Counted from the stretch's first letter, positions 52,918-61,276 are shown. The stretch is DNA of 64,000 bases from JAZDFC01 sp043808235 (GCA_043808235.1 JAZDFC010000026.1:1-64000); one strand, 5' to 3'. Made by a program: numbers and translations. The notes: generated from the letters alone by a model not told the origin.

Positions 52918-54611
52918 AAAAAAATATTGCCGTTATTATCCTGTTTTTATCCGCTTCAATTCAATATTCACAAAACTTAGATTCTCTTTTTAAGGCATTC
53001 GTGCAGCTGCGAACAGAGTCGCATTTAACTGAGCGCCCTGCTCGCGAAAATCATGATGAAGTAATGAAGTGTAGCTTTCCGCTTGTTTGTGCAGTCAGAT
53101 TAAATTATAACAAGTTCAGTAACAATCAGCAACAAATTTTAACAACGCTTTTAATGCGCCCTGAATCCGATACAAGTATTGTCTCACCCAAGGGATTGTT
53201 TAGAATACATTATAGGTTCACAGACGGCGCTCCCGGTTACAACATCACTTTGCTGGCCGTGGCATTCGATTCTGTCTACAATTACGAGATTAACAAATTA
53301 GGATACATTGCACCTCCTGACGATAATGGTTTGGGAGGAGATGATTTGTATGATGTTTATGTTTATAATATCGGCAACACGTATGGTTGGACAAATCCGG
53401 AAATATTTCTTGATGACGGACTTTGGGCAGGGCACATTGTGCTGGATAATGATTTTGATGGTTTTTATACAACAGGAATCGAGGCTGCCCGTGTTACTGC
53501 CGCGCATGAATTTCATCATCTTGTTCAAATGGGGAATTATATACTAAGCGATAAGGATTCGTTTTATCATGAAATAACCTCCGTTTCAATGGAAGAGTTT
53601 GTATTCGATGCAATTAACGATTATTACGGATATATGCGAGCTTATTTTAATAATCCATCCTCATCAATTTCTAATACTGTTGGATTCGGTTATGATCTTG
53701 CAATTTGGAATATCTTTTTGAAGGATAGATTCGGTGTGGACATAATAAAAAAAATTTGGGAGGAAATGAAACAACTCGGTGCGATGAATGAATACTACGG
53801 TAAGCCGGTTGCATTAAAAGCAACCGAAAAAGTATTGTTGAGTATTTCAACAGAATCCACAAGCTTGAAGAATGAGCTAAACAAATTTGGAATATGGGCG
53901 TACTTCACCGGTCCGCGGGCGGAAGCCGGCAAAAACCAGAACGCAGCTTTTGAAGAAGCCGAATACTATCCACTCATCCGGACATCCTATTTGTATGAAT
54001 TTGAACCGCCGCAAAAAAGCATGATGGTGATCTCCGAACCGGTGTCGAATAATTTTTTGATATTCTATGACTATTCGCAAAGTCTACCCGATACTCTTGT
54101 GTGCTTGATAACTAACGGTAATGTGGATGGCACACAAGCAAATCCCCCGGTTGAAACAGATTTTAATTTTACTTTGCGTTCGGATCAGCCTTCTGACTTT
54201 ACTAAAATTACCGACAGATTTTCATCGAAGTTTGAAAGTGCAAATACCTCTCTATTTCAGCAGGCAAATATTTTTAATACATTTATTGTAAGCGGTGATT
54301 TTGAACGTGAAGCCATTGATTATGCTTATCCAAATCCGTTCAGTTATAAAAAACATTTGGATGCATCGAATGTTCAGATAAGTATTCCGGTTGAACCTAA
54401 TATTAATGGATTAACCCAGCTCCAGGTTTATACCACTTCAATGCAGCTCGTTTACAGCGAAAGGAAATCTATTATTCCCGGCGAAAGAATTATCATTAGG
54501 TGGAACGGGTTGGATAATTCCGGGAATAAACTCCCGACAGGAGTTTATATTTACGTTACCGAAGCGGGTGATGAAATTAAAACAGGAAAAATTGTAATTT
54601 ACAATGAGTAA
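52914..54611 (+). CDS. Secreted MXAN_6640-type metalloprotease with FlgD-like C-terminal sorting domain
   Basis: The 565-residue protein has a signal peptide (about 1-18). The zinc motif H-E-F-H-H appears in 'AAHEFHHLVQMGNYI', with 'YDVYVYNIGNTYGWTN' upstream and 'EEFVFDAINDYYGYM' downstream, as in the MXAN_6640 family of predicted metalloproteases. The C-terminus ('AYPNPFSYKKHLDAS', then 'PTGVYIYVTEAGDEIKTGKI') resembles FlgD-like T9SS sorting domains. It overlaps the preceding propeller gene (ATGA) and the next ABC gene (8 bases), so the three form one operon. Confidence 0.85.
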   Translation: MKKNIAVIILFLSASIQYSQNLDSLFKAFVQLRTESHLTERPARENHDEVMKCSFPLVCAVRLNYNKFSNNQQQILTTLLMRPESDTSIVSPKGLFRIHYRFTDGAPGYNITLLAVAFDSVYNYEINKLGYIAPPDDNGLGGDDLYDVYVYNIGNTYGWTNPEIFLDDGLWAGHIVLDNDFDGFYTTGIEAARVTAAHEFHHLVQMGNYILSDKDSFYHEITSVSMEEFVFDAINDYYGYMRAYFNNPSSSISNTVGFGYDLAIWNIFLKDRFGVDIIKKIWEEMKQLGAMNEYYGKPVALKATEKVLLSISTESTSLKNELNKFGIWAYFTGPRAEAGKNQNAAFEEAEYYPLIRTSYLYEFEPPQKSMMVISEPVSNNFLIFYDYSQSLPDTLVCLITNGNVDGTQANPPVETDFNFTLRSDQPSDFTKITDRFSSKFESANTSLFQQANIFNTFIVSGDFEREAIDYAYPNPFSYKKHLDASNVQISIPVEPNINGLTQLQVYTTSMQLVYSERKSIIPGERIIIRWNGLDNSGNKLPTGVYIYVTEAGDEIKTGKIVIYNE

Positions 54612-55257
54612 TTATTCGCTTTCCTTCGATAAAGTTACGAAGATTTACGGGCGCCGGCTCGTATTTAAAGAAGTGACCGCCGAATTCAACAGCGGCAGTA
54701 TATATGGTATTGCCGGACGCAATGGTTCCGGCAAATCAACTTTGTCAAAAATAATTGCCGGATTAATATCTCCCTCCTCCGGTTCAATAACTCACACAAA
54801 TAACGGCAAAAAAATTATCCCGGAGAAATTGCACGATCACATCGGATTCGTATCGCCGTATCTTGTTTTGTATGATGAATTTTCATCCGAAGAAAATTTA
54901 AAACACTTTGCTAAGATTAGAGGCATTAAATTCGATAAAGAACGCATTGATTTTCTTCTAAATGAATTTGGAATTTACGAGCGGAGAAAAGACCTTTTAA
55001 AGGAATATTCTTCCGGGATGAAACAAAGGATGAAATTTGTGTTTGCTCTGCAGCATTCACCCCAATTACTCATCCTCGATGAACCAACTTCGAATCTTGA
55101 TGTTTCCGGGAAAGAGAAAGTCTTCGAGTTCATTCTAAAAGAAGCAGTAGAAAACTGTATTGTAATTGCCTCGAATGAAGAGGTTGATTTAGCGCTGTGT
55201 GAGCACATAATTAAAATAGAAGATTACAAAACTAAAAGTGATTTGAAATTAATTTGA
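54604..55257 (+). CDS. ccmA: ABC transporter ATP-binding protein, CcmA-like
   Basis: The 217-residue protein has Walker A G38-R-N-G-S-G-K-S-T46, signature 'YSSGMKQR' at about 135-142 and Walker B 'LLILDEPTSNLD' at about 155-166. Size and pairing with a CcmB-like gene 125 bases downstream suggest the heme-exporter/cytochrome c maturation ATPase. No CcmC, E, F or H is nearby, so the CcmA name rests mainly on the neighbour. A hairpin region separates it from ccmB. Confidence 0.75.
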   Translation: MSNYSLSFDKVTKIYGRRLVFKEVTAEFNSGSIYGIAGRNGSGKSTLSKIIAGLISPSSGSITHTNNGKKIIPEKLHDHIGFVSPYLVLYDEFSSEENLKHFAKIRGIKFDKERIDFLLNEFGIYERRKDLLKEYSSGMKQRMKFVFALQHSPQLLILDEPTSNLDVSGKEKVFEFILKEAVENCIVIASNEEVDLALCEHIIKIEDYKTKSDLKLI

Positions 55258-55268
55258 TGTTAACAAAT

Positions 55269-55300
55269 GATCTCAAATGGAGATCATCCTTCAGGATGAT
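55269..55300. repeat. Two overlapping hairpins between ccmA and ccmB
   Basis: GATCTC (55269-55274) pairs with GAGATC (55280-55285), and ATCATCCT (55283-55290) with AGGATGAT (55293-55300). The stems overlap, so only one can form at a time. This looks like a REP-type insertion in the operon, and could reduce or adjust ccmB expression. Confidence 0.55.
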
Positions 55301-55381
55301 TTGTTCGGACAGCGTTGTCGTTTACGCCTGCCGTGCTTTGACCGGGCAACGCGGTTTAATTGTGTATAAAATACCTATTGT

Positions 55382-56047
55382 ATGAAAATGAAATCATTAG
55401 CGATATTTAAAAAAGATTGGGAATCGGAACTTAGAACGCGTTACGCGATAAATGCGTTGGCGATGTTTATCCTGGTTACAATTAGCGTTATTCTATTTTC
55501 TATTGGTAATGAAAAGGTAACTGAAGTATTAACCGGCGGACTGCTGTGGGTTGTTATTTTCTTTTCGGCAATGTCAGGTTTGTCGCGTGCATTTGTTTCG
55601 GAGGAAGAACGCGGCACAACTATGACGCTTCAATTCCTTGCGGCTCCATCAACAGTTTTTACGGGCAAATTGATTTTTAATCTTCTGCTTGTTTTCCTGA
55701 TGAATTTCGTGATCACGATCTTGTTTTCAATGCTTTTCGAATCATTCATCGTAAAAAACATTTACCTTTTTATCATTGCTTTTATTTTTGGCAATATCGG
55801 CATCGCAATTTCATCAACAATTATCGCTGCAATCATCTCTAAAGCAAGTTCGAAAGGAACGCTTTACCCGGTACTTTCTTTCCCGATTTTACTTCCGCTT
55901 ATTTTAACTTTGTTAGAACTTACCAAATTTGCAATGGAAGGAAATTCGGTTGAAGAATCATTCGTTGAAATTGCTGTGCTTATTTGCTACGACGTGATAA
56001 TGCTTACTGCATCCTACCTTCTATTCGATTTTATCTGGAAGGATTAA
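55382..56047 (+). CDS. ccmB: CcmB-like heme exporter permease
   Basis: The 221-residue protein has six predicted membrane helices and the CcmB pattern 'AIFKKDWESELRTRYAINAL', 'TGGLLWVVIFFSAMSGLSRA', 'EERGTTMTLQFLAAPSTVFT' and 'GTLYPVLSFPILLPLILTLL'. It is the membrane partner of the CcmA-like ATPase, which together release holoCcmE during cytochrome c maturation. A c-type cytochrome gene is at the window's right edge. No ccmC follows; 504 bases without a gene come next. Confidence 0.88.
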   Translation: MKMKSLAIFKKDWESELRTRYAINALAMFILVTISVILFSIGNEKVTEVLTGGLLWVVIFFSAMSGLSRAFVSEEERGTTMTLQFLAAPSTVFTGKLIFNLLLVFLMNFVITILFSMLFESFIVKNIYLFIIAFIFGNIGIAISSTIIAAIISKASSKGTLYPVLSFPILLPLILTLLELTKFAMEGNSVEESFVEIAVLICYDVIMLTASYLLFDFIWKD

Positions 56048-56551
56048 ATTGCTTTTTTTCCGATGACTACTTGAATATAGAATTGGCGAAATGTATCCGA
56101 AATATATTTCTTCTACAATTGTATGATTGCAAATATAATAGTAACAAGATTTATGTATGTCAGTTATTTGTATCTGCTTGGATGCCTTCGGTATCAATTT
56201 TCTTAAACTCGATTGGATTATTACAGATATTAAACAGCTTTGCGGTCGGGTTTTTTAGAGGTACAACGATTTAAGATTGGCTGCTAATTATAACTGTGAA
56301 GAATTCACTCTCCGTTCTTAAATTACCTGTGAACTATTTCGACACATACAAAAATTGTCAATCACGGCTTAATTTTATAAGATGTTTTTCGCTATTCTGC
56401 TGTCATACAAATTGTCACAAGTTAAAAAATTTTCCAATTATTTTCATCAAGCCTCATTTAAATCCATTTATTTTTTTACCAATCAATCATATATTTAGAT
56501 CGGTTAAAATAAATAAGGATACAAAACTCGATTTATTGCGTTGAATAGAGA
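56048..56551. other. Gene-poor stretch between ccmB and the two-component system
   Basis: About 500 AT-rich bases. Open frames of 82-96 codons exist here but lack family features, signal peptides or likely starts, and their codon use looks random. I see no tRNA, clear terminator or repeat. It may carry the promoter of the two-component operon. Confidence 0.5.
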
Positions 56552-57727
56552 ATGAACGATATTCACGAATACATAAAACAATTTCTCTCGTGGGAAAATC
56601 CGATAATATATGCTTTCCTCTTTGGCTTAATTATTCTCGGAATAGTTCTCGTAATTATATTTCGAGTCGTTTTCCCTATGCGGATGAAGTTCAAAGGGCA
56701 AAAGAGAGCTCTTATGATTAGGCAAGCAAAACTGATGGCGCTTTTTGCTGAACTTGATCCTGATCCCTTACTTAGAGTGAACAAAAAAGGCGAAATAATT
56801 GAGACAAATAAAGCGACGCGCGAATTGTTTGAGAAAACAAATTTGAAAAAAGCATTCATTTCCGACCTGCTGACCGGATTAGTTTACAGTGTTGAGGAAG
56901 TTATTGCGAATGGAACAGAACTCAATTTTATCGAGAGCATTAATGACAGAATTTTTTCGATTACAATTAAGGGAGATAACAGTTTTAATTTTGCTAATAT
57001 TTATTTGCGCGATATAACCAGGCTTAAGAAATATGAATATGAGCTTGAAGAATATAAAAATAATCTTAAAACACTCGCAGACAGACTTGAACAAAAATTT
57101 GAAAATGAGAGAAATTATATCTCTACGGAATTACACGATGATATTGGACAGAGATTAATTTTAATTAATCACAAGCTATCGCGGTTGAGCAATAATGAGC
57201 AGACGGAAGAGATTATGCCTGATGTAAACGATGTATATCAAAGGATAAGAGAAATTTCGCATATGTTAAAACCGCCGGAAATTGATGACTTCGGATTGAA
57301 CATTGCTTTGAAAACATTAGTCGAGCGAATATCTAAAGGAGCTGGAATAAAAGGTGATTACTCTTACCTTGGTGAGGACGAAAGATTAAACTCGGAGGTT
57401 GAGATTACTCTGTATCGCATAATCCAGGAAGCGATTAATAATATTTTGAAACATGCACAAGCAGAAGAATTCTTTGTTCAACTTGTTAATAAAGAAAATG
57501 AGATTAACCTTATAATTTCCGACGACGGTGTTGGAATACCGCAGGAATATTTTCAATCAAAAGACATAAAGAATAGCGGAATAGGACTTTTCAACATGAA
57601 GGAGAGATTGGAAAAAATTAACGGTAAAATAAAAATACAATCCGCTCAAGGTGAGGGGACTTCACTTTTTATTGATGTACCAAAACAAGTAGTCTATGAA
57701 AATAACACGAATATTAATAGCAGATGA
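56552..57727 (+). CDS. NarX-type sensor histidine kinase with PAS-like domain
   Basis: The 391-residue protein has one membrane helix near the N-terminus (about 17-40), a PAS-like domain at about 65-160 ('LDPDPLLRVNKKGEIIETNK'), a coiled coil, HisKA_3 with phospho-acceptor H195 in 'STELHDDIGQRL', and HATPase_c with 'IQEAINNILKHAQAEEF', 'DDGVGIP' and 'GIGLFNMKERLEKING'. There is almost no periplasmic sensor, so the signal is probably inside the cell or in the membrane. It overlaps the response regulator by 32 bases. It lies directly upstream of the small-protein/membrane-protein array. Confidence 0.93.
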   Translation: MNDIHEYIKQFLSWENPIIYAFLFGLIILGIVLVIIFRVVFPMRMKFKGQKRALMIRQAKLMALFAELDPDPLLRVNKKGEIIETNKATRELFEKTNLKKAFISDLLTGLVYSVEEVIANGTELNFIESINDRIFSITIKGDNSFNFANIYLRDITRLKKYEYELEEYKNNLKTLADRLEQKFENERNYISTELHDDIGQRLILINHKLSRLSNNEQTEEIMPDVNDVYQRIREISHMLKPPEIDDFGLNIALKTLVERISKGAGIKGDYSYLGEDERLNSEVEITLYRIIQEAINNILKHAQAEEFFVQLVNKENEINLIISDDGVGIPQEYFQSKDIKNSGIGLFNMKERLEKINGKIKIQSAQGEGTSLFIDVPKQVVYENNTNINSR

Positions 57728-58367
57728 TCACAACCTTGTTAGACAGGGTGTAGTCAACATAATTGAATCATATCCGGAATTTTCAATTGTTGCCGAAGCC
57801 GAAGACGGTTTATCAATGATTGAAAAATACAATCAATTCAAGCCAGAGATTATTTTAAGCGATATTTCAATGCCAAAATTAACCGGTATGGCTGCCGCAA
57901 AACAAATATTGGAAACCGATAAAGATGTAAAAATAATTTTCCTTACGATGTACGAAACCGATGAATATATTTATAAAGCCTATAAATTGGGGGCCTACGG
58001 GTTACTGAATAAAAATATAATAAAAGGCGAATTAATCGCTGCCCTAAGGCAAATAAGCAGCGGGAAGAAATGTTTTGCAGCCCACAATGATGATGAGCTA
58101 AAAGTTATTATCAAGCGATATGAAGGTATCTCGCGAACACATAAAACAGACGGCTCCTTCGATTTTAGCGAAAGAGAAAAAGATATCTTGCTATTAATTG
58201 CCCGCGGATTAACAAGCGAGCAAATAGCGGAAAATCTTTGTATCAGTAAAAGGACTGTGGACGCGCATCGCTCAGCTATCATGGCGAAACTTGATTTTAA
58301 GAAACCTCCTCAACTAATAAAATATGCGATGGAATTTTCCTTTTCGCAAGAAAAAAAGTCTCCTTAG
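57696..58367 (+). CDS. NarL/LuxR-type response regulator
   Basis: The 223-residue protein has a receiver domain with D10/D11, phospho-acceptor D56 in 'LSDISMP' and K106 in 'YGLLNKN', and a LuxR helix-turn-helix at about 155-215 ('FSEREKDILLLIARGLTSEQ', 'CISKRTVDAHRSAIMAKL'). It pairs with the kinase it overlaps by 32 bases. The array of paired genes begins 112 bases downstream on the same strand and is a reasonable target; that is inference. Confidence 0.95.
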   Translation: MKITRILIADDHNLVRQGVVNIIESYPEFSIVAEAEDGLSMIEKYNQFKPEIILSDISMPKLTGMAAAKQILETDKDVKIIFLTMYETDEYIYKAYKLGAYGLLNKNIIKGELIAALRQISSGKKCFAAHNDDELKVIIKRYEGISRTHKTDGSFDFSEREKDILLLIARGLTSEQIAENLCISKRTVDAHRSAIMAKLDFKKPPQLIKYAMEFSFSQEKKSP

Positions 58368-58479
58368 TCAAACCGCAAAAACAATTTATACTATTTGAGA
58401 TTTGAAAAACGGAATGATTTGAGTAATTTTAATTTGCAGCAGAAAATATTTTTATAAATTATTTTAAAAGAGGATTGTC

Positions 58480-58851
58480 ATGGCCCAGGTAATAGGTGAA
58501 ATCTTCACGAAAGATGAAGCGGATAAAAAATATGGCAACGTAGTAAAGTCAATTCAACTTGACGTTGCTGTTCTGAAATCTTTAATGGCAAAGACTCAAG
58601 ATTCCATTATGTTTAATATCCGGGATGATGAAGTAATTATTCTCGGTGACGGCAGAAAAGCGCTTTACCCGGCAGGCGCCGTTGTTGGTAATAACGAAGT
58701 TTTTAACCGTTACAGTGTTAGTAAAGTTGTTGAACTGCTCAATGGCGGAACCGGCGCAACTGTTGAAATCGAAGAAAGAGATGAGGTCCTTTCAATAACT
58801 TATGGACAAAATACGTTGGAATTTAGTGCTCCTTGTCCGCCATTATGCTGA
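58480..58851 (+). CDS. Array small protein A (long form), ends Pro-Cys-Pro-Pro-Leu-Cys; unknown family
   Basis: The 123-residue protein starts at ATG with AGAGGA six bases upstream. Residues 1-43 are a charged, coiled-coil-like extension absent from the two later copies. From M44 it matches them: 'VIILGDGRKALYPAGAV', 'FNRYSVSKVVELLNGGTGAT', 'EVLSITYGQNTLEF' and terminal PCPPLC. Predicted structure is beta-alpha-beta with an LLNGG segment that is either a turn or a double-glycine leader site. No signal peptide is present. The two C-terminal cysteines could form a disulfide or bind metal. It is followed 11 bases later by the first membrane gene. I do not recognise the family. Confidence 0.8.
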   Translation: MAQVIGEIFTKDEADKKYGNVVKSIQLDVAVLKSLMAKTQDSIMFNIRDDEVIILGDGRKALYPAGAVVGNNEVFNRYSVSKVVELLNGGTGATVEIEERDEVLSITYGQNTLEFSAPCPPLC

Positions 58852-58862
58852 CGAGAAAATAA

Positions 58863-59471
58863 ATGCCGCCCATTTGGTTATTTGTTGAACTTGCGGGACT
58901 GATAATTTGGCAATTGCCTCCTATCAGGCAATATAAAACAAATTTTTTCTATTTTTTCGTCATCCTATCTCTATCAGAACTAATCGCTGCTGTTCTTAGA
59001 TATGGATTTAAAATTCAGACTTTTTCGATATATACAATTGGTTCCTTTTTTTTAGTTGTATTTTTTTTTAGAAATAGAAAAGCGAAATATTTGTCATGCT
59101 TTTTTGTGGTTCTCTACCTTTACATTGTTTTTAATTGGAGAATACCGTTCCTCTATGAATATGCTGTTTTTACTTTCTTTTGTATAATTGTTACAATGTT
59201 TATTATACGCGAATTCTATAGGAAAATGATAATCTACAAAGTATTAAACTGGTTTTTATTATCGTTAACAGTTTACTTTTCAATGAATGTGCTAAAAGCG
59301 CTTTCGTTTTTAATTCATCCTTCCTCACCCGGATTGCTTCAGTATCTTATAACAACATTTCTCCAATTGGCATTTGGAATATTCTTTTGCTTTGCTACCG
59401 TGGAAAACACAAACTGGAAACTCAAACCGAAGCTGCTTGAAAATAGAATTGACAAAAATGAGTTGGGATAA
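58863..59471 (+). CDS. Array membrane protein A, six predicted helices; unknown family
   Basis: The 202-residue protein has about six hydrophobic helices and a short conserved cytoplasmic tail. It is exactly as long as copy B (59745-60353). The N-terminus ('PPIWLFVELAGLIIWQLPPI') and the last 39 residues ('FGIFFCFATVENTNWKLKPK', then 'RIDKNELG') are close to copy B, but the central helices have diverged strongly. There are no enzymatic motifs, and cysteines are few. It may be a receptor, immunity-like or export partner of the small protein next to it; all are hypotheses. Confidence 0.8.
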   Translation: MPPIWLFVELAGLIIWQLPPIRQYKTNFFYFFVILSLSELIAAVLRYGFKIQTFSIYTIGSFFLVVFFFRNRKAKYLSCFFVVLYLYIVFNWRIPFLYEYAVFTFFCIIVTMFIIREFYRKMIIYKVLNWFLLSLTVYFSMNVLKALSFLIHPSSPGLLQYLITTFLQLAFGIFFCFATVENTNWKLKPKLLENRIDKNELG

Positions 59472-59477
59472 AATGAA

Positions 59478-59738
59478 ATGAAGGATAGAAACATGTTCAA
59501 CATTGCCGATGGCAAAGTAATAATTCTCGGTGATGGCAGAAAAACGCTTTACCCGGCAGGCGCAGTTTTTGGCAATGACGAAGTTTTTAACCGTTACAGC
59601 GTTAGTAAAGTTGTTGAACTGCTCAATGGCGGAACCGGAGCAACTGTTGAAATCGAAATAAGAAATGAGGTCCTTTCTTTAACCTATGGACAAAACACGT
59701 TGGAATATGGTGTGCCTTGTCCACCTTTATGTTATTAG
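59478..59738 (+). CDS. Array small protein B (short form), ends PCPPLC-Y
   Basis: The 86-residue protein starts 6 bases after membrane gene A. It lacks the coiled-coil extension of copy A and begins 'MKDRNMFNIADGKVIILGDG'. Against copy C (60360-60620) it differs at 8 of 86 residues; nucleotide identity is even more striking from 59577 on. The C-terminal motif is PCPPLC plus Tyr. Tight spacing shows co-transcription and probably translational coupling with both neighbours. Confidence 0.8.
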   Translation: MKDRNMFNIADGKVIILGDGRKTLYPAGAVFGNDEVFNRYSVSKVVELLNGGTGATVEIEIRNEVLSLTYGQNTLEYGVPCPPLCY

Positions 59739-59744
59739 GAAAAC

Positions 59745-60353
59745 ATGTTGCCTATTTGGATGATTATCTCGCTATTTGATGTCCTTGTCTGGATATTACC
59801 AATTTTTAAGCAATATAGAACGGACTATTTTCTTTTCTTTCTAGTTTTGGGGATATCCGATGTAATAGCAGTAATTTTAGCTTTTGTATTTCATTTACAG
59901 ACAGTAAATATTTATCCGGTTACTACACTCTTGCTAATGGTTGTGTTGTTAAATAATCGTAAATCTACTGTTGTACTTTTATTGGTTATTACGGGATATT
60001 TTTTAACTATCATATTTGGTAAAATACATTATATGACAATTTATGTTATTAATGCCATCCTCGTTTTTATTGTACTCCTACTGCTTATTCGTGAACTTTA
60101 TAACAAGATTGTCACCCGTCGGATATTAAATTGGTTTTTATTTGTACTGGTAATTTACTTTACGTCTAATGTTGTAAAAATTTTAGCTTTCTTAATTAAT
60201 CCCTCATCGCCAGGACTCATACAGATGATAGTTACAACATTTTTACAAATAGGATTTGGAATATTCTTCTGCTTTGCTACCGTGGAAAACACAAATTGGA
60301 AACTCAAACCGAAGTTGCCCGAACATAGAATTGACAATAATGAATTGGGATAA
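59745..60353 (+). CDS. Array membrane protein B, six predicted helices; unknown family
   Basis: The 202-residue paralogue of membrane protein A has the same length and about six helices. It begins 'MLPIWMIISLFDVLVWILPI' and ends 'FGIFFCFATVENTNWKLKPK', then 'RIDNNELG'. Of the last 39 residues only about 5 differ from copy A, while the middle (about 30-150) is much less similar. It is separated by 6 bases from each neighbouring small gene. Confidence 0.8.
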   Translation: MLPIWMIISLFDVLVWILPIFKQYRTDYFLFFLVLGISDVIAVILAFVFHLQTVNIYPVTTLLLMVVLLNNRKSTVVLLLVITGYFLTIIFGKIHYMTIYVINAILVFIVLLLLIRELYNKIVTRRILNWFLFVLVIYFTSNVVKILAFLINPSSPGLIQMIVTTFLQIGFGIFFCFATVENTNWKLKPKLPEHRIDNNELG

Positions 60354-60359
60354 AATAAA

Positions 60360-60620
60360 ATGAAGGATAGAAACATGTTCAATATTTTAGATGATGGAGT
60401 AATAATTCTCGGTGACGGCAGAAAAGCGCTTTACCCGGCAGGGGCAGTTTTTGGCAATGACGAAGTTTTTAACCGTTACAGCGTTAGTAAAGTTGTTGAG
60501 CTGCTCAATGGCGGAACCGGAGCAACTGTTGAAATCGAAATAAGAAATGAGGTCCTTTCATTAACCTATGCACAAAATACATTGGAATTTGGAATTCCTT
60601 GTCCACCTTTATGTCATTAG
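60360..60620 (+). CDS. Array small protein C (short form), ends PCPPLC-H
   Basis: The third copy, 86 residues, begins 'MKDRNMFNILDDGVIILGDG' and keeps the LLNGG and PCPPLC segments, with His as the last residue. The gap from its start to that of copy B is 882 bases, exactly the sum of one small gene, one membrane gene and two 6-base spacers. It is followed by a truncated third membrane gene. Confidence 0.8.
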   Translation: MKDRNMFNILDDGVIILGDGRKALYPAGAVFGNDEVFNRYSVSKVVELLNGGTGATVEIEIRNEVLSLTYAQNTLEFGIPCPPLCH

Positions 60621-60626
60621 GAAAAA

Positions 60627-60701
60627 ATGCTGCCTATTTGGATGATTATCTCGCTATTGGATGTCCTTGTTGGACTTTTCTTATCAGCCTCAGATAAATG
60701 A
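60627..60701 (+). pseudogene. Truncated third array membrane gene
   Basis: The frame encodes 24 residues starting 'MLPIWMIISLLDVLVG', matching the first 14-15 codons of membrane gene B almost base for base, and then runs into unrelated sequence and a stop. The similarity is lost at about base 60670. It marks the breakpoint of a duplication or deletion in the array. The spacer to the small gene (6 bases) is preserved. Confidence 0.75.
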
Positions 60702-60942
60702 AAAACTAATCAGGGAACTTGCTTCCCTAAATTTTTTGGAAGAAGTAGTGATCACCTTTTGTTTTTTCCTCATTATGATTTATTGTTGCCGTTAATCTGC
60801 TGAGGAAATTTATTGCTATTTTATACTTTTGGGGTGATCAGTTTTTAGGTGGAAACTTGGTCATTTTTCAAGCGGAAAAAACAAGCGCCTGCGATATGAT
60901 GATTTTTAACGAACAAATATTTTCTGACTTGTACCAATTAGT

Positions 60943-61215
60943 ATGACAAGGATTTTCCCAGTTTATTTATTATTATTTTTGACTGTTTGTTAACTTCAGA
61001 GCGAATAATAAAAATTTTATCGGTAATAGAATCAAAGATTTTTGCATCTTGAATAATCTCTCGGAAGAGAAGTTGCAACACTCGCGGATCAATTCCAGAA
61101 GGTTGGAAAATATGTTGTTGAATTTAATGCTAACGGATTAGCAAGCGGCATATATATTTACTCAATCAAATCAACTGATTTTGTGGATAGTAAAAAATTC
61201 ATTCTGATGAAGTAA
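60943..61215 (+). pseudogene. Decayed T9SS cargo gene: signal-peptide-like start and C-terminal sorting domain remnant
   Basis: An ATG at 60943 opens a 16-codon signal-peptide-like frame ('MTRIFPVYLLLFLTVC') that stops at 60991. From 61057 to the TAA at 61213-61215 the sequence encodes 'SLGREVATLADQFQKVGKY', then 'GLASGIYIYSIKS' and 'SKKFILMK', the last half of a T9SS sorting domain, with an in-frame stop and an apparent frameshift directly upstream. The two ends of a deleted cargo gene are a likely explanation; that they belong together is inference. The 60702-60942 stretch shows no gene. Confidence 0.65.
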
Positions 61216-61276
61216 GACATGTGAAGCAAATCTTTCATCTTATCCCGCTTGCCTTGAATTTTCACTAATTAAATGG

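Noticed and set aside
55984..56544. Two open frames of 96 and 82 codons after ccmB
   Set aside because: No family features, no good start signals and random-looking composition; one overlaps the end of ccmB in another frame.
58863..60353. AgrB-type peptide-processing membrane proteins
   Set aside because: The six-helix plan fits loosely, but I cannot find the catalytic His/Cys pair of AgrB, so the label is not supported.
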